Translations under genes and position numbers: made by a program
Notes under the pieces: generated by a model
Told to the model about the DNA's origin: nothing
Database searches by the model: none
What the model saw: the letters and a program-made list of their open reading frames with translations, nothing else
Shown: positions 23,519 to 35,514 of the stretch, in pieces
Layout: each line of letters opens with the position of its first letter
Numbering within the stretch: position 1 is the first letter of the stretch
From: Moringa oleifera
Taxonomy: Eukaryota > Streptophyta > Magnoliopsida > Brassicales > Moringaceae
Length of the DNA: 64,000 nt
Assembly: GCA_021397835.1 (NCBI GenBank)
Contig: JAJFZO010000609.1
Location: 10,852,001 to 10,916,000 of the forward strand
Reading direction: 5' to 3'

Positions 23519-25242
23519 TCACGCTTCTCTGACTCGATTAAGCATCAAGAAAGAGATTAATATATAAAACAAAGCCATAATTTGTGCAAAGATCATTAAC
23601 CAAAAGCAATGAGTTTTAGACGATCCACTTTTCTTCCTCTCTTGAAGATGCTTTTCAGAAGTTTGCTTATATTTGTCATTTTGAGTTGATCCACTTTTCT
23701 TTCTTCCTAAAAAATGCTTCCCAGAAATTTGCTTATAATTGTTATTTTGAGATGACTTACTTTCTTTTTTTCCTGAAAAATGTTTTTCAGAAGTTTGCTT
23801 AAAGTTGTCATTTTGAGATGTTCTTTCCTTTCTTTCTGAAGCAAGCTCTTCAGAAGTTTGCCTATAGTTATCATTTTGAGATGATCCACTCTCCTTCCTT
23901 CGATGGTAACCATTCATACACATGCTAGTCGGAAACTCCACAAAGGTGCATTGCCTGATATCTGCGGACAGCATTTGCATGTGGGATGGAGGATCCATCT
24001 GAGCTTCCTTTATAATACCATGCTGAGAAGGATAGCCACCACTTGTCCCATAACTATACAAATGAAACAGTAAGTCCATGTTGAATAGGAAATGTGAGTA
24101 ACATAAAAGAGATAACAGAAGAACATTGCAAATTATGCATCTGCTACGCACCCTTCACGTGAAAGCATGGAAGAATTGCACTGCAACCTCAGCAACATGA
24201 TTGGAAAAATTTCAGGATGGTGAGCAATATCTGTAGTTCGTCAAAGAAACTAGAAAGAAACTGACCTCAACGTAAACTAGAAAAGGAAAAGAAAAAAAAA
24301 ATAACATACCCAATACCCAATGAAGCCAATGAGTAATATCAAACTAATAAACACAAACAAACGCTGATTCCCCCGGGCAATCGCAGCGATGTCAGTGACA
24401 TTAGTTAGGATACTTCCAGCATTCTCTTGGAAAACCAGAATGGTTGGACCTGCAAATGGCACAGAAGTATTCTTTAGGCCTCTAAAAGCATTTATCGCCT
24501 GGGTACCGTAGTAATGTGTACTACAGCTCTACTTTTGTGAAAGGAGTAAAACAACATTTTAAAAGGGCAACGTTACAAATCGGTCTCTGCAACTTTCAGA
24601 TGAACTCCTACCGAAGAGGTAGGTGAAAGTATTTTCTATATCCAGTCTAATTTTCCAGTGACCAATGACTTGTAAACCAGAGCTAACAAACATACAAAAA
24701 ATCAAACGAAACCAAATTACTTCCAATAATTACAAAACGAGATCATCCAATACTGCGTTCTGCAGCACGAATTCGAACTTATATGAACAATTTCAAACTC
24801 CGTTTAACATAAAATGTTTTAGTGGATTCATGACCTATAAACTTCTAATGCTCATGTTTAGCAGATTTGAGGCGTTGGGCACTAAACTAAACCAAATTGA
24901 TAAATATGCAATCGCTAAAACAGCAGAACCAGCTAGCTTTCAAGCTCAACTCGACACCAAACCCAAATTAACATCAGAAAAGAGAAACAGAAACAGCTAA
25001 AGACCTCGGCATTCGGGAAAGAGCTTGATGAACCAGGAGGGCAGGCGGACCGCATCAGAGGATCGGGCCTCGGCATTCGGCGTGGTAGGTAGAAGCACTG
25101 CCAGACCGGCCGCAATTATGCCCCCTACTCCGAGCAACAACAAGTACACATATGAGACAATCTCCCTTCCCTTCTTCCCTCTTCTTCTTTGTTGATGTCT
25201 ATGTCCGGTCGCTCTCTCTATTTGCCTCCCTGTCTCTACCAT
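23519..25242 (-). CDS. WAV2-derived paralog B: catalytic core lost, repeat array and C-terminal TM gained
   Basis: Exons (minus): 25242-25005, 24449-24414, 24230-24152, 24053-23519; in-frame sum 295 aa. Exon 1 keeps a membrane segment (SYVYLLLLGVGG) and LPSWFIKLFPECRG but lacks the stretch equal to residues 25-59 of the intact WAV2. Exons 2-4 match WAV2 (PTILVFQENAG, then IAHH, then GGYPSQHGIIK). The end of exon 4 is fused to the middle of old exon 7, removing exons 5 and 6 with the GRSLGG nucleophile and the LQDE Asp; the MHMD His is MCMN. The C-terminus has about 4.5 Lys/Ser/Gln-rich units (23618-23905) and a hydrophobic end. It cannot be a hydrolase. It is either a new membrane protein or a pseudogene that has stayed open. 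A read-through frame of 210 aa (start 24151) is an alternative. Confidence 0.6.
23618..23905 (-). repeat. Coding tandem repeat, about 63 bp per unit, paralog B
   Basis: Four to five units of about 21 codons with core (R/K)KESGSSQND followed by NYKQTSEKHF variants. Units differ by substitutions and one short deletion. They appear derived from the WAV2 C-terminal segment EKHVLERRESRSYENDK. Confidence 0.8.
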
Positions 25243-26600
25243 GTTTTGGTTCGTTTGATTTGCTTCTCTCGTGCCTCAAACAACGGAATTTATTTTCTTA
25301 CTTTAACACTTGAAGCTGGTAAGGTGTGAGCAACAGACGGGTCCTTTAAGGTCCGTTGAATGCGGGATATAGTGATGAACATTGAAGAAGAAAGTTATCC
25401 TAAACTTTAAATTATGAATTATTATTCGTTTGTGGATTAGATTATCAATTCAAAATTAAATTTGTGGATAAATATTATTAAATTAAAATTTATAATTACA
25501 TAACTGAAAATAATTAATATCGATATATCTGAAAAGATTTATTTTTAAAGTTTAAAAAATTACTTTTTCATAAAAATATTTATTAGTTAATTCAGAAATT
25601 TAAAATTATATAAATTTGATAATTTTTATCAATTTTGGATTTTAATTAACTAATAAGTTTAATCTTGATGAAATTGTAAAGTCTTATACTTATCATAATT
25701 GGTAATTTAAATTTAAAATATAACAATAAGTTTAATATTAAAATGTTGATCATTATATATAAATGAATTAATTAAATTTATTCATGAAGCTGGTAAATTC
25801 AGGTTTAATCATTAAATTTACTCTTAATTATTTAAGTTATATTTTGATTTTATTAGATTGAAAAGCTTTTCTCTTCTAAGTACTTGGCAGCATATATGTT
25901 TGCACATATTAATGTGTTTAACTTTTCATGTGAAAAGATAAGCATTAATTTTTTAAATTCATTTCATGTTCTTATTTTGTTGGATAAAGATCTTTTATGT
26001 TTAATTTATGTTATCGATCAAATTTTTGTATTTAAAAAAATAATAATAAAATAAAATTTTAATTTATTAATTTAAATTAAATTAAATTTTATTTAAAATT
26101 TTAAAAATTAAAAATATTTAAATTAAAAACATCATATGAAGAATTTTGATTTGAAAATTTTATATATATATATAAAAACAAATATTTAAGATATCATCAG
26201 GATAAGTGTCAAAATTTGTTACGTACTATATATATATATATTCTCTTTTTAGATTTGCATTATCAAAATCTTAAAAAATTATAAAAATAAATCTTATATT
26301 AAAATTATTTAAATTTTAGTGATGAACGTAAAATAAATTAAAGAATTCATTTAATATTTTGATAACGAAAATATCTTTAATATTTTATAACAGTTTGATC
26401 TAAATTTTAATTTAGATCAAATTGACATATAAAAATTTGATTTGTCATTTTTTAAATATATGAGGATTTGATTGATAACATAAAATAATAATAAGATTTT
26501 ATATAAATTTTTTATGTTTTTATCACAATATAAATTTATTTTTTGTTTTTTAATATATATATTTTTTAATTCATATATATATAAATATGTGCTTCGCACA
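25243..26600. other. AT-rich spacer between WAV2 units A and B
   Basis: 25250-25480 resembles the 5' flank of unit A (28690-28900) with motifs such as GAATG(C/-)(C/G)GGATATAGTGATGAACATTG, so unit homology extends at least 250 bp upstream of the start codons. The rest is AT-rich with short TA runs at about 26160 and 26230; no gene seen. Confidence 0.5.
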
Positions 26601-26960
26601 TATTTATAAATGTGCCCTTTTAAGAGATTTCATATTTCATACAAATGCCAAGTGGTCAGAATTGATTACTCATGAAATTTGTCAATCTAATACTGACTAT
26701 ACTTACTACCCATTTGCAATCACACTGTTTTGACATCACTAAAGTTTAGTTATACTCAAAATTAACATGAAAATCATTTAGAAAAAGAACAAAATTAGTT
26801 ATACTGAAGATTCAGAGCTCAATTGTTAGTTAATTGCATTTGATAGACTGCCAAATACAAATAATAAATAACTATAGTTCAAAGCCATAGACATAGCTCA
26901 AAAAGCATAAACGTGGCTCAAAAAAATTAAACATAGTCCCTCATTCTTCATTTGGGACAA

Positions 26961-28655
26961 TCACACTTCTCTAACTTGATTATACGCAGCCACAAAGATT
27001 GCTGTAACAAACAAAGTTATGAGTAGTGCAACAAACATTATAAAAAAGCAATCACTTTCAGATGGTACAATTTTTTTCAATTCTGAAAAATACGAAGTTT
27101 GCTTATCGGTATCATTTTGAGTTGATCCACTTTCCTTTTTTCTTGGAAAATGCTTTTCAGAAGTTTGCCCGTAGTTATCATTTTGGGATGATCCGCTTTC
27201 TTTTCTTCTTGAAAAATGCTTTTTTTCAGAAGTTTGCCTATGATTGTCATTTTGAGATGGTGCACTTTCCTTTCTTCCCAGAACATGCATTTCAGGAAGT
27301 AGCTGAATCATTCTTCGATAGTTATCATCATTCATACGCATGCTAGTCGGAAACTCTGCAAAGTTGCATTGCCTGATATCTGCATACAGCATTTGCATGT
27401 GGGATGGAGGATCCATCTGAGCATCCTTTATAATGTCATGCTGAGAAGGATAGCCACCACTTGTCCCATAACTATACAAATGAAACATTAAATCCATGTT
27501 GAATAGGAAATGTGAGAAACATAAAAGAGATAACAGAAGAACATTGCAAATTATGCATCTTCTACGCACCCTCCACATGAAAGCATGGAAGAATTGCACT
27601 GCAACCTCAGCAACATGGTCGGAACCATTTCAAGATGGTGAGCAATATCTGTAGTTCGTTAAAGCAACTGGAAAGAAACTGACCTCAACATAGACTAGAA
27701 AAGGAAAAGAAAAAAAAGAACATACCCAATACCCAATGAACCTAATGACTAAAATCGAACTAATAAACACAAACAAACGCTGATTCCCCTGGCAATAGCA
27801 GGGATGTCAATTACATTAGTTAGGATACTTCCAGCATTCTCTTGGAAAACCAGAATGGTTGGACCTGCAAAAGGCACAAGTATTCTTTAGGCCTCTAAAA
27901 GCATTCATCGCCTAGGTACCGCAGTGATGTGTACCACAGCTCTACTTTTGTGAACGGAGTAAAACAACATTTTAAAAGGGCAACATTGTAAATCGGCCTC
28001 TGCAACTTTCAGATGAACTCCTACCGAAGTTGTAGGTGAAGTATTTTCTATATCCAGTCTAATTTTCCAGTGACCAATGACTTATAAACCAGAGCTAACA
28101 AACATACAAAAAATCAGACGAAACCAAATTACTTCCAATAATTACAAAACGAGATCATCCAAGACTGCGTTCTGCAGCACGAATTCGAACTTTATATGAA
28201 CAATTTCAAACTCCATTTAACATAAATTGTTTTGGTGGATTCATGGCCTATAAACTTCTAATGCTCATATTTAGCAGCTTTGAGGCGTTTGGCATTAAAC
28301 TAAACCAAATTGATAGATACGCGATCGCTAAAACAGCAGAACCAGCCAGCTTTCAAGCCCAACTCGACACCAAACCCAAATTAACATCAGAAAAGGGAAA
28401 CAGAAACAGCTACAGACCTCGGCATTCGGGAAAGAGCTTGATGAACCAGGAGGGCAGGCGGACCCCATCAGAGGATCGGGCCTCGGCATTCGGTGCGGGA
28501 AGTAGAAGCGTTGCCAGACAGACAGCCATTATGCCCCCAACTCCGAGCAACAAGAAGGTCACTTGTGACACAATCTGTCTTCCCTTCTTCCCTCTTCTTC
28601 TTTGTTGACGTCTACGTCCGGTCGCTCTCTCTATTTGCCTCCCTGTATCTACCAT
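26961..28655 (-). CDS. WAV2-derived paralog A: same architecture as B
   Basis: Exons (minus): 28655-28418, 27864-27829, 27648-27570, 27471-26961; sum in frame 287 aa. Exon lengths 238, 36 and 79 are identical to B and to the intact gene. The same exon 4/exon 7 fusion removes the GRSLGG and LQDE segments. It keeps slightly more of exon 7 than B (NYRRMIQLLPEMHVLGRKES), so it is nearer the ancestor. The array has three units (27087-27278). The protein ends in a strong membrane segment (FIMFVALLITLFVTAIFVAA) then VREV. The N-terminal ATG lies in what is 5' UTR in the intact gene and adds an Arg-rich stretch (RRRQQRRRGKKGR) before the membrane segment. Closed frames in both copies suggest function or recent origin. 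A 212-aa read-through frame (start 27599) is an alternative. Confidence 0.6.
27087..27278 (-). repeat. Coding tandem repeat, about 63 bp per unit, paralog A
   Basis: Three units: GRKESAPSQNDNHRQTSEKK, RRKESGSSQNDNYGQTSEKH and RKKESGSTQNDTDKQTSY. Unit number differs from paralog B, indicating expansion or contraction after duplication. Confidence 0.8.
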
Positions 28656-30024
28656 GTTTTGGTTCGTTTGATTTGCTTCTATAACTGAATCTTCTTATTT
28701 TCTTACTTTAATACTTGAAGCTGATAAGGTGTGAGCAACAGACGGGTTCTTTTAAGGGCCCTTGAATGCCGGATATAGTGATGAACATTGAAGAAGAAAG
28801 TTATCCTAAACTTCAAATTATGAATCATTATTCAATTGTAGATTAGATTATCAATTCAAAATTAAATTTGTAGATAAATATTATTAAATTAAAATTTATA
28901 AAACAATTCATATAATAAATTTTATTTTGACATATTTATTAAACAAAATGATAATGATATTATTTTATTTAAATTAAAAATTATAACATTAATCAAACAA
29001 AAATAAATTGATTCAAGGAATTTTTACTTAAAGTTTTTTTATTTATGAATTATTTAATCATGAATTTCCCTTTCTAACCAACTTTTAATTTTTTTTAAAA
29101 AAATATCCAATCAAATGACCAAAATAGCCACGCTGCTACTGACAGTTAACAGCAAAGTGGGGAGTAAGATTCGATTGCTGTTTTACTTCTATGCCCCTTT
29201 ATCCAGGACTTATTACTTAAGGTACCACCCCGGGTCTCTTCGAGTACAAGCTCTAGGGGTTTGCATGAGCAAGAAGTCTGCCATTTTTTCTTTTCTTATC
29301 CAAATATTTATTAGTTAGTTTAGAAATTTAAATTTTAAAATTATATTGATTTGATAAATTTTATCAGTTTTAGATTTTAATTTACTAATAAGTTTAATCT
29401 TAAAATTGTAGAAATTTATATTTATCATAATTCGTAATTTAAATTTAATTTAACAATAAGTTTAATATTAAATATTGATCATTATGTATAAACGAACTCT
29501 TTAATCTTTCGAGTATCAAAAAATGTAATTTGAGTTGAATTTATTCATGAAGTTTGTAAATTCATGTTTGATTATTAAATTTATTTTTAATTATATCTAT
29601 TATATTTGATTTCATTGGATTGAAAAGTTTGTTCAAATATTAATTTGTTTAATTTTTCATATGAAAGATCATCATTAACTTTTTAAGTCGATTTTGTGTT
29701 TTCCATATTTTTATTTTTGTTCTAATAAAAAATTGTTTTTTATTTCTTGATTCATATATGAAGTAATGAGTTTTGTTACACTTTTCATTTATTTTTGCCT
29801 TTAAAAAGGTCAGTATTTTTTTTCTTTCAAGATTTGCTGCTCTTACTTTCTTAAATGAATAAAAAGTGTATTTTTGGTTTGTTTTATTAAAATAAAGCAT
29901 GCTTATGACACTCCACTTAAAAGATTAATATTTTTTTTGTTTGTTTTAAGATTAGTATTTTTTATCATAATTAAATTTTGATTTTTATTTTTGAATTTAT
30001 ATATGATGTAAATTTTATTATATT

Positions 30025-30554
30025 TAAGGTGTTCCTCATTAAGATTTGGTTATTTTGAACCATGGAATCAAGATTAATGATTAAAATGAATCGAAAGTTA
30101 AACTATTAAACTTATATTCGGATTAAAGCTCGATTTAGAAGCGATTTAGATTTCAATTTATAAACGATTCAGGTTCAAGTTAAATACAGAGTCAATTCAA
30201 AGAGTTTTTTTTTTAATAAAAATATTTTATTTTTTAAATTAAATTTTTAATAAAATTAAACTGATTATATTTTTATTAAAAAATACATAATTTTAAATTA
30301 AATTATTTTGTAAATTTTTTAAATTAATTTTTTATAAATTTTTAAATTAAATTATTTTATATATTTTTAATTTATTTAATTAAAAACTAAATTAAAACGG
30401 TCAATTTTGAATATAAATTTTGATTTCGATTCAAAATTTACATGAATTATAATGGAATCATGTTTAAAGTAATTTTAGTTATAATTTCAATTCGATTCAA
30501 ATTTTAAAAATTACAGTTCGATTCATTGGTTTAAACCAAATCGTGGACACTTCT
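30025..30554 (-). mobile_element. hAT-type MITE-like element, long copy
   Basis: About 530 bp. The ends AAGGTGTTCCTCATTAAGAT... and ...AATCGTGGACACTTCT are imperfect inverted repeats (reverse complement of the right end: AGAAGTGTCCACGATTTGG). The interior is AT-rich without coding capacity. It is homologous, inverted, to 6862-7176. hAT affiliation is inferred from the terminal motif; the 8-bp target duplication expected of hAT elements is not clear. Confidence 0.5.
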
Positions 30555-30770
30555 AGGTATATCTTTTTATTTTTAAAAAAAAATATCAATTTTTTCTTTC
30601 ATTCAAGATTTATTGTTTTTACTTATATGAATAAAAATAGGGCATGATTTTTTATGACACTCCACTTAATTTTTATATTTTTTAATTTTAATATAAAATT
30701 AATCAAAAAATAATTTGATATGATAAATTTTTCATAGAACAAATGAATTTTATTTTAAAATATTCATTAA

Positions 30771-30878
30771 ACAAAATAATAATGATACTATTTTGTTTAA
30801 ATTAAAAATTATAACATTAATCAAACAAAATAATAATGATACTATTTTGTTTAAATTAAAAATTATAACATTAATCAA
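30771..30878 (+). repeat. Perfect 54-bp tandem duplication
   Basis: Units 30771-30824 and 30825-30878 are identical, starting ACAAAATAATAATGATACTA and ending ACATTAATCAA, followed by a partial third start. A single related copy is at about 28945-29000. Confidence 0.9.
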
Positions 30879-31000
30879 ACAAAATAAATTTGATACAAAG
30901 AATTTCTAGTTAAAGTTTTTTTATTTAAAACTTATTTAAAAATCTTAAATTTCCCTCTAATTAATATCCAATCAAATGACCAAAATGACCACACTGCTAC

Positions 31001-32546
31001 TGACAGTTAAAAGCAAAATTTGTGGCTTTTAAGTCAATGTGATGACTAAGATTGGATTGCTGTTTTACTTGGATGCCACTTTCTCTAAGACTTATATTGT
31101 AGTTCCTACTGCACTCTCTATTGTGACAATGAAAACTGTTTATCAGGGTATATCTTGACTAAGATAACTTGTAAAAATCAAGTTGTGATTTCTTAGTACA
31201 TATATTTTTAAAGCATTTTCCTTTTTTTTTTTTTTTCTTTTTTTGGTTACTTAGTAGTTTCTGATAGACTGTTAAATACAAATACTTTTCTGTTTGCCAT
31301 GTCACACCAACTTAAGAGTCGATGCACAATAAGCACATAATTCAGAGATTTTGAAAGATCTAAACAGGGCTCAAAAAGACTGAAAATAGTTCTAAAATTG
31401 AATTATTACAACATGGTACATAGCATAGATCAAAATAACTGAGAGCACAAAGTTAAACATCTCAAAATCAAAAGTATATATTTGCACTTTTAAGAGACTC
31501 CTTATTTCATACAAATGCCAAGAGGTCAGAATTGATTAGTTATGGAATCTGTCGATCTGGTACCGAGTATACTTACTACCCATTCGCAATCACACTTTCC
31601 TGGCATCACTAAAGTTTAGTTATACCCAAAAATTAACATAAGAATCATTTAGAGAAAGAACAAAATCAAGAAGAAAACCTTAGCAGACAGCAACTCATAG
31701 GGTGCTTCTCGTAGCTGCAACTTCAAAAGAAAAGGAACTCAGTAGTCTGAGGAGATGCTGTCAGCCACAAATTAAATATTTCAAAAGTATTCGCGCCAAC
31801 CAGTCACCTTCCCTTCAGATCTGAAAGCAGTGTAATATAAAAGTGAGCATAAAGAAGTGAAAATTGGAGGTTTGATGTAATGAATGGAGGCACTAGTGAC
31901 CTCAATGACAATCCTTTTTCTTTTTGAAGAAAGTTGATTAACATACAGCAAAAACCAGATGAACAAAACATAAATCATGAAATTTTAAGGTTCAATATAA
32001 AGACGTTAACCCAAGTTTCATTAGTACAAGACAGATATTCTCATGGTTCAGCTGTTAGAGAACACTTGGGTGGTGAAAGACAATGTATTTTTGAAAATAG
32101 AGTGAATCCCGCCTCGCAGATAATACAAAAAAGGCAGACACCATGTGGTGAAGATTGTGATTTCAGACTCATCACATAGGGCAGGGAAGGGCTGACAAAA
32201 TTCTACAACTGTTCTTTGCCCAAACCAAAAGAACTAGCAATGTGGATCAGCCTATTAAAAGTTCGGAGCTCAACTTGACATAAATAGGACAGATAAAGAA
32301 CAAAAGATAGTACAAAGCAGATAACAGCATATTTGGCAGGTAATTCACTAGAGATATAAATAAGTCCAAGAGAAGGAATTAACATTTTCACTATGTGATG
32401 ATCTGATTTCGAGAAACACACACGCATATAGTGAGAAAGAGAGAGAGACGCATGCAGGAGAAATGATAAAACATAAATTTACAGCTATGTCTTCCCAGCC
32501 CTCAAATGAACCTCAGCCTGACAACCAAACTTAATAGGAATAGAAA
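31001..32546 (-). other. WAV2 3' flank / 3' UTR region, source of the array tails
   Basis: The reference version of the flank found repeatedly at 20830-23500 and 26600-26960. It may include the WAV2 3' UTR and possibly a last short exon. Minus-strand open frames at 32203-32427, 21721-22023 and 22366-22590 are homologous to each other (hydrophobic, with LSYL(C/H)QVE(L/V)-like motif) but carry different breaks. I cannot support them as exons. Confidence 0.45.
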
Positions 32547-35514
32547 TTAAATGAAGATTAAGGCAGCCCTAGAACAAAAATTACCTTTGTCATTTTCATA
32601 TGATCGACTTTCCCTTCTTTCTAGAACATGCTTTTCAAAAAACTCTTGAATCGCTCTCCAATAGTTTTCACCACCAGCCAGCCAAGTGTCCATATGCATC
32701 CCAGTTGGAAACTCCACAAAGGTGCATTGCCTGTTATGAGCAGCTGCTTTAGCATACAGCATTCGCATGTGAGCTGGAGGAACCATCTCATCTTGCAATC
32801 CAGAGAGAAAAAGGGTTGGCTGCTTAACCTGCAATTAAGAAGCTCAAATTCATAAAAACTCATAAATATACAGAACTTGGAAGACCCAAAAGAATCTAAG
32901 CAACAGCATAAGTGACTTCCCACTTCACTTTTTAAAGACATCACAAATGGAAGATGCAAACATCAGAAAGCCATTTTGTCAATGTTGTACAAACTTGCCC
33001 ACTCAGAAAATAAATGGAATCAAGATAGATTGACAGAAGAGCACATCAGTATATTATTTTTCATTAGGTTATACATACAATAATCAGCTGCTCCCTAAGC
33101 TTAGAAACTCCTTCCTTTGGCAGAAAAACAAAGCACATAATCAAGTGTGCCAGGTTAGGTGTGGTGCATGCTAGGATATAAAACCAAAATGCATAAACAA
33201 AGAAATTAATACAATATAGTGCAGTATAGCAACAAACATTCAACAAGGCTGCACACTTAGATGCATTAGCAAAACACTCAAAAAGCAGAAGCAAAACAAA
33301 CCACAAGCTCCTAACAATTACACCCTTACCTGGCCAATGACATCAATGGTACTCCATGGAGAACGAACAAGAAAATTAAGAACCCGGGGACCTTTTGAAT
33401 CACTTCCTCCAATAAACCACTTAAGGAAGGGCAATAGAACTCCAGCCATGTCTAGAATAGATGTGAAAGTGTTCTCCAGTATCAATGCAGCAACCTATAT
33501 AGCAGATAGAGGCCAGAACGTTATGAGCCATAAACATGATATCAGAGTTTGAAAGAATGTGACACAAAATGCATCATCCAAAACCAAAGATGTATAATTG
33601 GCAAAAAGTCAAGCTGAAAGAACTGAAAGCATTTGATTTAACAAATCATATAGGAGTTGGAAATTAGCCAAGACACCTAATAAGGGCCCACATTATAGAG
33701 TGGCTATACATAAAGCTTTCCCCCGGACAATGGAAACATCAAACTGACTACAAAGACAGACAGACGACAAAAGGAGGTAACTTGTCAACATAAAATTAAC
33801 CAGAAACGAGAACCTAGGAGAAGCTCATATAATATAAAGTCCTCATGAAATCCCACTGTTTCCTGTTAAGGAATGGAAGCCACGTTATTTGGATAATACT
33901 GATCATTTTAATATAGATAAGTGTATGCTAAGCCACCAGAGTTGTTCAAATCTGATTGGGATCCCCAAAACCCCTTCTCTGGCACTTGTAATGGGCGAAA
34001 AACAGACGACGGGAAAAAATCCACAGAACCAGTTACCTTGTCAGGATTGTTTTTGGTAAGCACAGCTCCAACAGCACCCCCAAGGGACCTTCCAAATACA
34101 ACTATCCTAGATGTGTCAATGTCGGTCCTCTGAGAAAGATGATCCAATGCAGCCTAAGAAACAAAGTCAAAACATATCAATTGAGATGGTTAAGGGCTAA
34201 ACAGTTAAATTTGCGGAGAATACAAGACATAAGAGAAAAGCACACCTGAGCATCCTTTATAATACCATGCTGAGAAGGATAGCCATCACTTGCCCCATAA
34301 CTATACAAATGAAACATTAAATCCATTTAGAATAGGATATGTCAGTAACATAAATGAGATAACAGAAGAACATTGCAAATGGATCTGCTACGCACCCTCG
34401 GTATGAAAGCATGAAAACATTGCACTGCAACCTCTGTAACATGATTCGAACCATTTCAAGACGGTGAGCAATATCTGCAGTTTGTTAAGGCAACTAGGAA
34501 GAAACTGACCTCAACATAGGATTAGATAGTTAAAAAAAGGAAGACATCCTAATAAGTAAAAGCAGACTGATGAACATAAAGAAATGCTGATACCCCTGGG
34601 CAATAGCACCAGTGCCAATGACATTAGTTAGGATACTTCCAGCATTCTCTTGGAAAAACAGAATAGTTGGACCTACAAAATGAACAGAAGTATTCTTTAA
34701 GCCTCCAAAAGCATTTATTGCTCAGGTACCGTGTGTATTACAGTTATGCTTTTTCTGAAACATTTTAAAAGGACAACATTACAAATTAGTCTCTGTAATT
34801 TTCAAAGGAACGCCTAGTGAAGTTGTAGGTGAAGTAGTTTCCATATCCAGTTTAATTTTCTAGTGACCAGTGACTTCTAAACCTAACTAAAAGCCAGGAC
34901 AACAACCAGAGCTAACAAACATACAAAAAATCAAACAAAACCAAAATACTTCCGATAATTACAAAATCAGCCAAAACTGCTTTTTGCTACATGAATTTGG
35001 ACTTTACATGAACAATTTCAAACTCCATCTAACATAAAATGTTTCAGTGGATTCATGGCCTCATAAACTTCTAATGCTAATGTTTAGCAGATTAGAGGCG
35101 TGTGGCACTAAACTAAACCAAACTGATAAATATGCAATCAATTCGTACAGCTAAAACAGCAGCACCAGCTAGCTCTGAAGCAACTCAACACCAAACCCTA
35201 ACTAACAATAGAAAGGGGAAACAAAAATGGCTAAACCACGATAATTTTATTAGAAAAAGAGAAAAATGGATCGGACCTCGGCATTCGGGAAAGAGCTTGA
35301 TGAACCAGGAGTGAAGGCGGACCCCGTCAGAGGATCTAAGCCAAACGTCCTCGTAGATGAGCCGGAGCCGAGCCGGCGTTATCGGGTAGGACTTAGTGAG
35401 ACCCGGCAGCACGGGCACGTACACTAGCCTTTCTTGAAAGGCTACAAGCAGCGCCATACCGGCAACCACTATGCCCCCAACTCCGTACAACAATACGCTC
35501 ACATATGACACCAT
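32547..35514 (-). CDS. WAV2: WAV2-type alpha/beta hydrolase (BEM46/ABHD13 family), 7 exons, intact
   Basis: Exons (minus): 35514-35277, 34672-34637, 34474-34396, 34300-34246, 34153-34037, 33494-33330, 32828-32547; 323 aa in frame. An N-terminal membrane segment (about 4-26) is followed by an alpha/beta hydrolase fold with Ser159 in FGRSLGGAVG, Asp243 in LQDEMVPP and His275 in GMHMDTW, a complete triad. Arabidopsis WAVY GROWTH 2 (308 aa) restrains root bending; substrate unknown. The start MVSYVSVLLYGVGG is the family start. After YENDKG the genomic sequence GACAAAG|GTAATTTT is a fair splice donor, so the last residues (NFCSRAALIFI) may be replaced by a short further exon. Upstream in the leader, a short uORF begins with an ATG near 35599 and stops before the main ATG. 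This gene is the likely founder of paralogs A and B. Confidence 0.93.

Larger units (their letters stand above)
28656..31000. other. AT-rich spacer between unit A and the intact WAV2 unit
   Basis: 28690-29160 is unit-A 5' flank. 28930-29160 repeats the junction sequence found at 30780-31020 (ATTATAACATTAATCAAAC, ATATCCAATCAAATGACCAA, CTGCTACTGACAGTTAA), marking unit borders. A MITE-like element (30025-30554) and a 54-bp tandem duplication (30771-30878) are present. The minus-strand open frame at 29649-29900 looks like low-complexity noise. Confidence 0.5.

Noticed and set aside
25400..26600. Possible CRISPR-like or periodic repeats in AT-rich spacers
   Set aside because: Only simple A/T similarity and short TA runs; no regular repeat-spacer structure, and the DNA is plant nuclear.
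27062..27346. Plus-strand 94-aa frame rich in Phe (FPFFLENAFQKFA repeats)
   Set aside because: It is the antisense of the coding repeat array of WAV2 paralog A; its periodicity is a by-product.
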